From Amycolatopsis arida (GTDB lineage Bacteria; Actinomycetota; Actinomycetes; Mycobacteriales; Pseudonocardiaceae), in contig NZ_FOWW01000003.1 in the NCBI RefSeq assembly GCF_900115565.1, forward strand, positions 1-64,000: a DNA stretch of 64,000 nucleotides. Reading direction: 5' to 3'. The position numbers and the translations under genes were made by a program. Under the pieces are notes generated by a model. It did not search any database. It was not told the DNA's origin and saw only the letters and a list, made by a program, of their open reading frames with translations. This document shows, one piece after another, positions 45,058 to 53,957 of the stretch; position 1 is the stretch's first letter, and every line of letters starts with the position of its first letter.

Positions 45058-45915
45058 TCATCGCCGCGGGCACGCGATCACCACTTCAGCGTCGATCGCG
45101 TTCGCGCAGTCATAGCGCTCTTTCACAGCAGCTCGGATCTGCGGGGACGCGGCGTCGATCCGGAACCACGATGGTTGCACGATCAGGTAGCGGGAATCGT
45201 CGTCCAGGCAGGCGAGATTCTCCCGGTAACTGGTCAGCTGGTCGACTCCCGACAGGTAGGTGGTTCGCTGGAGGAACACCGGTGACTGGGTAACGGCAGG
45301 TCGTCGGGTTGCCCAGCACATAGTCGACATCGCCGAAAGCGAGGTAGGTCACCCGAGTGCCGGCGCCGATGTGATCACGGAGCACGTCCAACCGCGCGTC
45401 CATCGAGCGGACGGAGGCAACACGGTCGGCGTTGGTGTAGGCGGCGTGAATGTTGTCGAAGGAGTAAGGGCTCGAGTGCCCCTGCGGAACGGCCAGCGCG
45501 AGAACCCCCACGAGCGTCACCACGCCCCACGCAGCTCGGCCGAGCTTGACGGACAGCCGTCCGGAAAGTGCAGCGACCACTGCCACGAGGACGACGAGGA
45601 ACAGTGCCGTGTAGACGATCCAGCCGTGCCCCCGCCGCCACTCGACCGGGGCCGCGGCGACGATCGGCGCGATGACAGCGAGAAGTGCGTCGTCCACCGA
45701 TAGGCGAGTGGCCGGTGGACGAAGACCTCGGACGCGGACAGCCCCGAAGCACCCGCCACACGGAGGCAACCCAGTACGTATCGAACGTCGTGGTTCAAAC
45801 CGATCCAGGCGACGGTGAACACTACCGGCACCGCGATCACGACGGCGATTGCCGTAACCGCCAACCACGGCCGTGACCGGGTGGCCCGGTCGTGTCGAAC
45901 ACGGGGAGTTGGCAC
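45058..45915 (-). pseudogene. Remnant of a polytopic membrane protein gene (two frameshifts)
   Basis: Three reading frames in turn give a continuous protein. It runs WLAVTAIAVVIAVPVVFTVA...EVFVHRPLAYRW, shifts frame near 45690, continues LLAVIAPIVAAAPVEW...VYTALFLVVLVAVVAALSG...YSFDNIHAAYTNADRVASVR...GNPTTCRYP, shifts near 45285, and ends SPVFLQRTTYLSGVDQLTS...VVIACPRR with a stop. It looks like a multi-span membrane protein with an extracytoplasmic C-terminal domain, of the kind found among surface glycan enzymes, but the family was not identified. Lower GC than the neighbours suggests acquisition and then decay. Confidence 0.75.
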
Positions 45916-45974
45916 CGGACGATGGTGCCACGCAGCCAGTCAGGCTGTCGGCTCGATGTGTCACATCCTCCGGC

Positions 45975-46050
45975 GCGTTCGGCGAGCGACGAGCACGCCG
46001 ATCGCGAGCCTGCCACAGCCACCAGCGTGAACCAGGACAACCGGGACAGC
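45975..46050 (-). pseudogene. DedA C-terminal fragment
   Basis: The DNA here closely matches the end of the intact dedA gene at about 48045-48125: both contain CGTTCGGCG-GCGACGAGCAC, then CAGCG-GAACCAGGACAACC and GGGACA. It is therefore a broken second copy of the last 25 codons of dedA, about 2 kb away and in the same orientation. It lies between the membrane-protein remnant and the lysR gene. Confidence 0.75.
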
Positions 46051-46102
46051 CATCTCGATCATGGCAGCTCGCACCATCGGACGCCGGTCCCGTGTTTCCG
46101 GT

Positions 46103-47008
46103 TCACCCGGTCACGGCGGCGGCCTCGGCGCGGAGGGCGGCGAGCACGGCCGCCACGGCCGGGCGGTCGAAGGCACCGGTGCGCGCCACCGCCTCCACCA
46201 GCCGGGCGGCGCGAATGCCGGCCAGCGGGCGGCACGCCAACCGGCGCTCGTCGGCGCCGGCCAGGGTGTACCTGGGCAGCAGCGCGGTCCCGTGCCCGGC
46301 GGCCACCAGCGCCTCGATCACCTGGAAGTCGTTGATCCGGTACACCACCCGCGGCCGCACCCCGGTGCGCACCGCGAGCGAGCGCAGCACGTCGTCCACC
46401 GGGAAGCCGACGTCCGCGCAGATCCACCGCTCCTCGGCCAGCTCCGACAGATCCACCCGCTTCCGCGCGGCCAGCGGGTGCCCCGGCGGCAGCACGACGT
46501 CGAGCGGCTCGCGCAGCAGCGGCACCACCTCCATCCGGCCAGAGTCGAACGGCGCCGAGTACTCGTCGCGATGGGCCACCACGACGTCGTAGTCGGCCAC
46601 CAGGCCCGGCACCTCGGCCGGCGGCATGTCGACGTCGCGCACGTCCAGCTCCAGCCGGTCGTGCCCGGCGAGCCGGTGCAGCAGCCCCGGCAACAGCAGC
46701 AGCCCGGCCGACGGGAAGAGCGCCAGCCGGACCCTCCCTCGCGGGGACCGGCGGTAGGTGTCCAGCTCGGACTCCGCGCGGGCGACCGCCGCCAGCACCT
46801 CGTCGGCCCTGGCCACCAGCGCCCTGCCGGCGTCGGTGAGCCGCAGCCCGCGGCCGGCGGGCTCGGTGAGCGGCAGGCCCACCTCCGCCTGCAGCGCGCG
46901 CAGCTGCTGCGAGACCGCGGACGGCGTGCAGTGCAGCGCCCGCGCCGCCGCCGTCACGCTGCCGCGGTCGGCGAATTCACGCAGGGTCCGGAGCCGGCCG
47001 ATGTCCAC
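46103..47008 (-). CDS. LysR-family transcriptional regulator
   Basis: 301 residues. The N-terminal helix-turn-helix is LREFADRGSVTAAARALHCT followed by PSAVSQQLRALQAEVG, and the C-terminal part is a periplasmic-binding-like effector domain (RVRLALFPSAGLLLLPGLLH). It is divergent from the EamA gene and probably controls it. The GTG at 47008 has no ribosome site, but TACAGT lies 7 nt upstream, so the mRNA is likely leaderless. The regulator is the usual length. Confidence 0.92.
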   Translation of the reverse strand: MDIGRLRTLREFADRGSVTAAARALHCTPSAVSQQLRALQAEVGLPLTEPAGRGLRLTDAGRALVARADEVLAAVARAESELDTYRRSPRGRVRLALFPSAGLLLLPGLLHRLAGHDRLELDVRDVDMPPAEVPGLVADYDVVVAHRDEYSAPFDSGRMEVVPLLREPLDVVLPPGHPLAARKRVDLSELAEERWICADVGFPVDDVLRSLAVRTGVRPRVVYRINDFQVIEALVAAGHGTALLPRYTLAGADERRLACRPLAGIRAARLVEAVARTGAFDRPAVAAVLAALRAEAAAVTG

Positions 47009-47119
47009 CAGAGCGACTGTACAGCGTTGCTTCAAGGTTGCTGAAAATAATATCGCTGGATCTTCAATGTTCCCGGTCGCAGGCTGGTGCTGTCGCCGAA
47101 GCACCTGGAGAAGGATCCG

Positions 47120-48151
47120 ATGTCACCGAGAGACCGCCTGCTCGCCGGACTGGTCGCCCTGATCTGGGGCGTCAACTTCCTCGCCATCCACGCCGCGGTC
47201 GAGCACTTCCCACCGCTGTTCGCCGGCGCGCTGCGGTTCCTGGTGATCGCGATCCCCACCCTCCTGCTCGTGCCCCGACCACCGGTGCGGCTGCGCTGGC
47301 TGCTCGGGTACGGCCTCGGGTTCGGCACGTTCCAGTTCGCCTTCCTGTTCGTCGGCATGGACCTCGGCATGCCCGCCGGCCTGGCCTCGCTGGTGCTGCA
47401 GGCGTGCGCCCCGTTCACCGTGCTGCTCGGTGCGCTGCTGCTGCGGGAGCCGGTCACCGCCCGTCAGCTCGCCGGCGTCGGGCTCGCGGTGGCCGGCATG
47501 GTCGCGATCGGCTGGCAGCGTGCAGAGCACGCCGCGCTGCCGCCGGTCGTGCTGACCGTGCTGGCCGCGCTGAGCTGGGCGGTGGGCAACCTCTGCTCAC
47601 GACAGGCGCTGAGCCCGGCGCAGGCGCCGCGGCCGGGCGACAGGGCCAACCCGCTGCACCTCACCCTGTGGATGTCGGTGGTGCCGCCGGTGCCGCTGTT
47701 CACGCTGTCACTGCTGTTCGAGGGCCCGGCCGCGCAGTGGGCGTCGCTGGCCACGCTCGACACCGCCACCGGATGGTGGGGCCTGGCCGGGCTGGGTTAC
47801 GTCGTGCTGATCGGCACCATCGCCGGCTCGGGGATCTGGACCACCCTGCTGCGCCGCAATCCCGCGGGTGTCGTCGCGCCGTTCGCGCTGCTGGTGCCGG
47901 TGGTCGGGATGTCGCTGGCGTTCGTGCTGCTCGGCGAGCGGCCGACCGTGGTCGAGCTGGCCGCCGCCATGGCCGTGGTGACCGGGGTGCTGGTGGGAAC
48001 GTGGTCGCCGGCTCAGGCGTCGCCCGGCGGTTCCCGGCGGTTCCGGCGCGTTCGGCGCGCGACGAGCACGGCGACCGCGACGCCGGCCACCGCCGCCAGC
48101 GCGAACCAGGACAACCGGGACAACCAGGCCTCCACCACCACGCCGAGGTAG
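47120..48151 (+). CDS. EamA/DMT-family transporter with aberrant C-terminus
   Basis: 343 residues. Two five-helix EamA repeats (about 8-145 and 155-290) have family landmarks such as LVALIWGVNFLAIHAA near the start and APFALLVPVVGMSLAFVLLG with GERPT in the last repeat. It should export a small metabolite or amino acid. The last 45 or so residues (SPGGSRRFRRVRRATSTATA... to the end) are hydrophilic, low in complexity and read antisense to the dedA gene, overlapping it by 139 bp. The natural stop has probably been lost. GAAGGA precedes the ATG at 47120. Confidence 0.85.
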   Translation: MSPRDRLLAGLVALIWGVNFLAIHAAVEHFPPLFAGALRFLVIAIPTLLLVPRPPVRLRWLLGYGLGFGTFQFAFLFVGMDLGMPAGLASLVLQACAPFTVLLGALLLREPVTARQLAGVGLAVAGMVAIGWQRAEHAALPPVVLTVLAALSWAVGNLCSRQALSPAQAPRPGDRANPLHLTLWMSVVPPVPLFTLSLLFEGPAAQWASLATLDTATGWWGLAGLGYVVLIGTIAGSGIWTTLLRRNPAGVVAPFALLVPVVGMSLAFVLLGERPTVVELAAAMAVVTGVLVGTWSPAQASPGGSRRFRRVRRATSTATATPATAASANQDNRDNQASTTTPR

Positions 48152-48633
48152 TAGACGAGGGCGGTGGTACCGGCCGCCCAGACCAGCCCGCCGAGCACGT
48201 TGGCGGCCAGGAACGTGGGGTAGGGCATGCGCAGCGCGCCGGCCAGCGGTCCGGCGAGCATCCGCAGCAGGGCGACGAACCGGCCGCCGAACACGGCCAG
48301 CGCGCCGCGGGTGGCGACCAGCCGCTCGGTCCGGCGCAGGCGGTGCGCGCCGAGGTGGCCGGGGAACCGCCGGGCGAGCCGGTCGAGGACTCGGCGACCG
48401 CCCGTGCGTCCGATCGCGTAGCCGAGGCTGTCTCCGACGATCGCGCCGGTGCCGGCGCCGGCCGCGACCCACACCGGACTCAGGCCGTGGTAGCGCGCGG
48501 CCAGCAGGGCCGCGCTGACCAGCACGAGCTCGCCGGGCAGCGGGATGCCCAGGCTCTCCAACCCGACCACACCGGCCACCACCGCGTACGCCGACAGCGG
48601 CGGAACGCCCGCCAACCAGTGCTCGACGACCAT
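48013..48633 (-). CDS. DedA-family membrane protein
   Basis: 206 residues with about five hydrophobic segments. The DedA signature is present: ESLGIPLPGELVLVSAALLA with the conserved E and PGE near the start, and FGGRFVALLRMLAGPLAGAL in the middle with the conserved GR...R. Members move or flip lipid carriers such as undecaprenyl phosphate and need the proton gradient. Its 3' end is overlapped by the EamA gene on the other strand. A truncated copy of its end lies at 45975-46050. Confidence 0.9.
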   Translation of the reverse strand: MVVEHWLAGVPPLSAYAVVAGVVGLESLGIPLPGELVLVSAALLAARYHGLSPVWVAAGAGTGAIVGDSLGYAIGRTGGRRVLDRLARRFPGHLGAHRLRRTERLVATRGALAVFGGRFVALLRMLAGPLAGALRMPYPTFLAANVLGGLVWAAGTTALVYYLGVVVEAWLSRLSWFALAAVAGVAVAVLVARRTRRNRREPPGDA

Positions 48634-48728
48634 CGCCCACCGCCAACCCTTCCTCCTCCGGAGGGTACGTGGCAGGCGCTCGTCGACGCACCGGAGAGTG
48701 ATGAACACCGGCTCGGTGGCGGAGGCGG

Positions 48729-48974
48729 GACCGTGTTCCGCACCGCGGTCGCGAACGTCGGCACCAGTTCGGCCAGCCGATCGAGGGAGGTGTGGGTCGG
48801 CTCTGGTGGACTCCGCCGGTCACGTACCGCTCGGACCACGGCCACGCGGGTCGCTGCCGGACACAGGTCGAGCTGGTCGAGCAGGAACTCGTCGGGATGT
48901 AGCGCCTTGATGTCGTAGGGGTCGAGCGCCGACGCGAGGAAGTCCCGGAGGTCGAACGCCACAATGGTCTCGGC
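48729..48974 (-). pseudogene. PIN-domain toxin remnant (C-terminal part)
   Basis: The frame reads AETIVAFDLRDFLASALDPY, then DIKALHPDEFLLDQLDLCPA, then a helical tail ending near ELVPTFATAVRN. This is the C-terminal half of a VapC-type PIN protein, in which V(T/A)F(N/D)xxDFP is the last metal-aspartate motif. The N-terminal half, with the first two acidic residues, is absent, as the sequence upstream (48975-49078) is unrelated. The frame has no stop where the protein should end. No antitoxin gene was found. The flanking 48634-48728 holds only the dedA upstream region. Confidence 0.7.
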
Positions 48975-49078
48975 GATCTCGGCGATCGGCGATCTCGGCG
49001 TTTCCCACCACGGCGGCCGCGAGGACGGCGGAGTCGACACATTCGAAAGGCGGCTGGTCAGCGGATCACACGAGCGGA

Positions 49079-49720
49079 TCAGCCCAGGGCGGCGAGGGCG
49101 GCGGGGATGGGGACGTCGCCGCCGTGGACGTCGAAGCCGCGGTACTCCGTCAGCGGCTCGTCCAGGGCGGCCACCAGCACGGCGGCCACGTCGGCGCGCG
49201 GCACGCTCCCCGATTCCAGGTGCCCGCCGATCTTCACCCTGCCGGTGGGTGCCTCGTCGGTGAGCGTGCCCGGCCGCACCACCGTCCACACCAGGCTCGA
49301 CCGGCCGAGCACCGTGTCCGACACCTGCTTCGCCATCAGGAACGACCGCACCAGCCGGTCACCCTGGTCCGGCGCGTCGGCGAACTGCGCCGACAGCTGC
49401 ACGAACCGCTGGACGCCGGCGCGCTCGGCGGCCCGGATCGCGGCGATCGAGCCGTCCCGGTCCACCAGGTTCACCGCCGCCGGGTCGGGGTCACCGGCAC
49501 CCGCGGTGTTGATCACCACCGTCGACCCGGCGAACGCGTCCACCATGTGCTCCGGGTCGGCGGCCAGGTCGACCACCACCGGTCGGGCGCCGAGCTCGGC
49601 GAGCTCGTCCCCGCGCCGCCGGGCACGCACCCCGGCCACCACCTCGTGCCCCTGCCGGCACAGCAGCCGCACCACGTGCGACCCAGTCCGACCACTCGCC
49701 CCCACCACCGTGATCCGCAT
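49079..49720 (-). CDS. NAD(P)-binding atypical SDR (NmrA/YwnB-like)
   Basis: 213 residues. The Rossmann motif MRITVVGASGRTGSHVVRLL opens the protein. VVVDLAADPEHMVDAFAG follows strand 3, and VQRFVQLSAQFADAP replaces the classical catalytic region, as in atypical SDRs. LVWTVVRPGTLTDEAPTGRV is the conserved segment of the group. It resembles NAD(P)-binding sensor or epimerase-like proteins, and enzyme activity is uncertain. It starts with ATG at 49720. Confidence 0.88.
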   Translation of the reverse strand: MRITVVGASGRTGSHVVRLLCRQGHEVVAGVRARRRGDELAELGARPVVVDLAADPEHMVDAFAGSTVVINTAGAGDPDPAAVNLVDRDGSIAAIRAAERAGVQRFVQLSAQFADAPDQGDRLVRSFLMAKQVSDTVLGRSSLVWTVVRPGTLTDEAPTGRVKIGGHLESGSVPRADVAAVLVAALDEPLTEYRGFDVHGGDVPIPAALAALG

Positions 49721-49780
49721 GGACCGATCCTGCCGGGTTTCCCCGCGCGACGCAGCCGCTGACCGGACGCCGGCAACGCG

Positions 49781-50943
49781 TCAGGGGCCGGCGACGCCGC
49801 TCCCGCCCCCACTCCGGAACGTGGTGGCCACCGAGTCCGGCACCTCCACCACTCCACCGCCGGCGCTCACCAGCTCCGCCTCCACCTCGTGCGGCCTGAT
49901 CCGCCCCGCCTCGATGTCCTCGGCCCAGTGGCAGGCCACCCGGTGTCCGCCGCCGAGCTCGCGCAGCACCGGCCGCTCCGTGTCGCACCGCTCCGGCTGC
50001 CGCCACGGGCATCGGGTGTGGAACCGGCACCCGGCCGGCGGGTTCGCCGGCGACGGCAGGTCCCCGGTGAGCAGGATCTGCTCCCGCTCGTCCTCCACCC
50101 TCGGGTCCGGCACCGGGATCGCCGACAGCAGCGCCCGCGTGTAGGGGTGCCGCGGCTCCCGGTACAGCGTGTCGGAGTCGGCCTCCTCCACGATCGACCC
50201 GAGGTACATCACCCCGATCCGGTCGGAGATGTGCCGGACCACCGCGAGGTCGTGCGCGATCACCAGGTACGTCAGGCCGAGCTGCTCCTGCAACTCCTCC
50301 AGCAGGTTGATCACCTGCGCCTGCACCGACACGTCCAGCGCGGACACCGGCTCGTCGGCGACGATCAGGTCCGGCTCGACGGCCAGCGCGCGGGCGATCC
50401 CGATCCGCTGCCGCTGCCCGCCGGAGAACTCGTGCGGGTACTTCCGCAGCGACGTCCGCGGCAGGCCCACCGAGTCCAACAGCTCGAGCAGCCGCTGCCG
50501 GGTCGACTCCCGACCCCTGTCCAGCCCGTGCGCCCGCATCCCCTCGACGAGGATCGACTCCACCGACTGCCTCGGGTCCAAACTAGACAGCGGGTCCTGG
50601 AAGATCATCTGCATCCGGCGGCGCATCCGGCGCAGCTCCTCACCGCGCAACGATGCGACGTCCACCCCGTCGAACAGCACGCTCCCGTCGGTCGGCTCCA
50701 CCAGGCGCAGCACGCCCCTGCCGAGCGTCGTCTTGCCGCACCCGGACTCGCCGACAAGGCCGTAGGTCTCGCCGCGGCGCACCGCGAGGTCCACCCCGTC
50801 CACGGCGTAGACGTGGCCGACCGTCCGGTCGAACACGATGCCCTGCTTGATCGGGAAGTGGATCTTCAGGTCCTCGACGCTGAGCAACGGCTCGGCGCTC
50901 GCCGGCACCGCGCCCGTCGACGCGGCACCCACGGACTCGACAC

Positions 50944-50947
<4 letters not shown>
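49781..50947 (-). CDS. Peptide ABC importer, ATPase subunit (DppF type)
   Basis: 388 residues. Walker A is [15 protein letters not shown], the signature [17 protein letters not shown], Walker [17 protein letters not shown] and the switch histidine IAHDLAVV. The C-terminal [17 protein letters not shown] region with its cysteines is the oligopeptide-transporter extension, which in some relatives holds an Fe-S cluster. It drives import with the DppD paralogue at 50944-51939; the start overlaps the DppD stop by 4 bp. The ATG at 50947 has GGAGGGAG upstream. Confidence 0.94.
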
Positions 50948-51939
<992 letters not shown>

Positions 51940-51945
51940 TGCCGC

Positions 51946-52875
51946 TCACCGCCTGTTCTTCGGATCGAGGGACTCGCGCATCGACTCGCCGAGCAGGGTG
52001 AAGCCCAGCGCGACGATGATGATCGCGACGGCCGGGTAGAACGCCAGCTCCGGCTTGACGCTCAGGTACCGCTGCGCGTTGCCGAGCATCAGGCCCCACT
52101 CCGCACGCCGGGGGTCCGGGTCGCCGAGGCCGAGGAACGACAGCGCGGCCGCGTCGATGATCGCCGTGGCCAGGGTCAGCGTGGCCTGGACGATCACCGG
52201 CCCGACCGAGTTGGGCAGCATGTGTCGGAACACGATGGTCCGCCGCTTCACACCGAGCGCGGTCGCGGCGAGCACGTGGTCACTGGAACGCTGGGCGAGC
52301 ATCGCACCGCGCAGCAGCCTGGCGAAGATCGGCACCCCGACCATCGCGACGGCGAAGATCACCGTCCACTGGCTGCCCTGGGAGAACAGCGCCGCGATGG
52401 AGATCGCCAGCAGCAGCGACGGCACCGACAGCATGATGTCGGTGAGCCGCATCAGCAGGGTGTCGACCCAGCCGCCGAGCGCGCCGGCGAGCCCACCGAT
52501 GACCATGCCGATGCTGACGCCGATCAGGGTGGCGAACACCCCGACGATCAGGGTCTGCTGCGCCCCGACCAGCAGTCGGGAGAAGAAGTCGAACCCGTTC
52601 TGGTCACTGCCCAGGATGAACCCGGGCATCGGCCCCGGAATGGTCGACGGGGTGAGGTTCTCCCGCAGCTCCGGGTACGGAATCGAAGGGTCCTTCGGGG
52701 CCAGCCACGGCGCCAGGATGGCCAGCAGCACGAACAGCGCGACGATCGCCGCGCCCAGGATGGCCACCGGGTTGCGGGCCATCCTGCGGACGGCGTCGGC
52801 GGCGAGGCTGGTGCCGCGCTCGGCGAGCTCGTCGATGCGCTCGGCCTTGCGTCGGCTCAACGTCGGCAGGCTCAT
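51946..52875 (-). CDS. Peptide ABC importer, permease (DppC type)
   Basis: 309 residues. One N-terminal helix (LGAAIVALFVLLAILAPWLA), an OppC-like extracytoplasmic loop, and the binding-protein-dependent transport domain with about five helices follow. The ATPase-contact loop is FARLLRGAMLAQRSSDHVLA and then ALGVKRR. The N-terminal basic stretch (SRRKAERIDELAERG) is cytoplasmic. It overlaps the DppB gene by 4 bp. Confidence 0.93.
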   Translation of the reverse strand: MSLPTLSRRKAERIDELAERGTSLAADAVRRMARNPVAILGAAIVALFVLLAILAPWLAPKDPSIPYPELRENLTPSTIPGPMPGFILGSDQNGFDFFSRLLVGAQQTLIVGVFATLIGVSIGMVIGGLAGALGGWVDTLLMRLTDIMLSVPSLLLAISIAALFSQGSQWTVIFAVAMVGVPIFARLLRGAMLAQRSSDHVLAATALGVKRRTIVFRHMLPNSVGPVIVQATLTLATAIIDAAALSFLGLGDPDPRRAEWGLMLGNAQRYLSVKPELAFYPAVAIIIVALGFTLLGESMRESLDPKNRR

Positions 52876-53876
52876 CGCACCCTCACCCTCGGATCGATGA
52901 TGGCGTACGAGATGTCGACCAGCAGGTTGACCAGCACGTACACCACCGCGGCGAGCAGGATCAGCGCCTGCAGCCGCGGGTAGTCGCGGCGCTCGATGCC
53001 CTCGGCGAGCAGGAAGCCGAGCCCGCGCAGCACGAACACCTTCTCGGTCAGCACCGCGCCGGCCAGCAGCAGGCCGGTCTGCAGCCCGATCGTGGTGGCC
53101 ACCGGCAGCAGCGCGTTGCGCAACACGTGCCGGCGGCGGATCACCGGGGTGGTCAGGCCCTTGGAGTTGGCCGTGCGGACGAAGTCCTCCTGCACCACGT
53201 CGAGCACCGAGGCCCGGGTGATCCGCACGATCACCGCGAACGGGATGCTGGCCAACGCGATCGCCGGCAGGATCAGGTGCTCGAGCGCGTCCACCGAGGC
53301 GTCGAACTCCGCGGTCAGCAACCCGTCCAGGATCGCGAACCCGGTCACGCTGGTGGCGTCGATCAGCACGTCCTGCCGCCCCGACGGGGGCAGGACGGCC
53401 AGCTTCTCGGCGAAGAAGTACTTCAACACGAACCCGGTCACGAACACCGGGACGGCCACGCCGACCAGGGTGCTCACCACGGTCGCGTTGTCCAGGAACC
53501 GGCCATGGTGGCGGGCGGCGAGGTAGCCCATCGGGATGCCGATGGCCACCGCGAGGAACAGCGCCAAGAGGCCGAGCTCGATGGTCACCGGGAGCGCGTC
53601 ACCGATCTCCTGGAGCACCGGATAGCCGGTGACCAGCGAGTTGCCGAAGTCACCGGTGAGCACCCGGCCGAGGAACTTGAAGTACTGGACGAAGATGGGC
53701 TGGTCGAGCCCGAGCACGGCGTTGAGCTCGGCGATCTTCTCCGGGGTCGCCTTGTCACCGAGCATCGCCCCGGCCGGGCCGCCGGGCAGCGAGCGCAGCC
53801 AGGCGAAGACCAGGATGGACAGTACGAACAGCGTCGGTATCGCTTGTAGCAACCGACGGACGATGAATCGCAGCAT
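52872..53876 (-). CDS. Peptide ABC importer, permease (DppB type)
   Basis: 334 residues with about six helices. The N-terminal MLRFIVRRLLQAIPTLFVLS is diagnostic of DppB/OppB permeases. The coupling loop is IVRITRASVLDVVQEDFVRT followed by ANSKGL. The start at ATG 53876 is set by GGAGAAA, 6 nt upstream. Between it and the binding-protein gene lies a strong stem-loop that probably lowers permease expression relative to the binding protein. Confidence 0.93.
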   Translation of the reverse strand: MLRFIVRRLLQAIPTLFVLSILVFAWLRSLPGGPAGAMLGDKATPEKIAELNAVLGLDQPIFVQYFKFLGRVLTGDFGNSLVTGYPVLQEIGDALPVTIELGLLALFLAVAIGIPMGYLAARHHGRFLDNATVVSTLVGVAVPVFVTGFVLKYFFAEKLAVLPPSGRQDVLIDATSVTGFAILDGLLTAEFDASVDALEHLILPAIALASIPFAVIVRITRASVLDVVQEDFVRTANSKGLTTPVIRRRHVLRNALLPVATTIGLQTGLLLAGAVLTEKVFVLRGLGFLLAEGIERRDYPRLQALILLAAVVYVLVNLLVDISYAIIDPRVRVR

Positions 53877-53903
53877 GAAGGTTTCTCCACCCGGTCGCAC
53901 GGC

Positions 53904-53939
53904 GGTGGCAGCACGCGGGTCGTCCCGCGTGCTGCCACC
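53904..53939 (-). terminator. Intra-operon stem-loop between binding-protein and permease genes
   Basis: GGTGGCAGCACGCGGG and CCCGCGTGCTGCCACC are perfect 16-bp complements around TCGT. Lying between dppA- and dppB-type genes, it can act as a partial terminator or protect the 3' end of the binding-protein mRNA. Confidence 0.85.
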
Positions 53940-53957
53940 CGTGCTCGGCCGAGCCGG

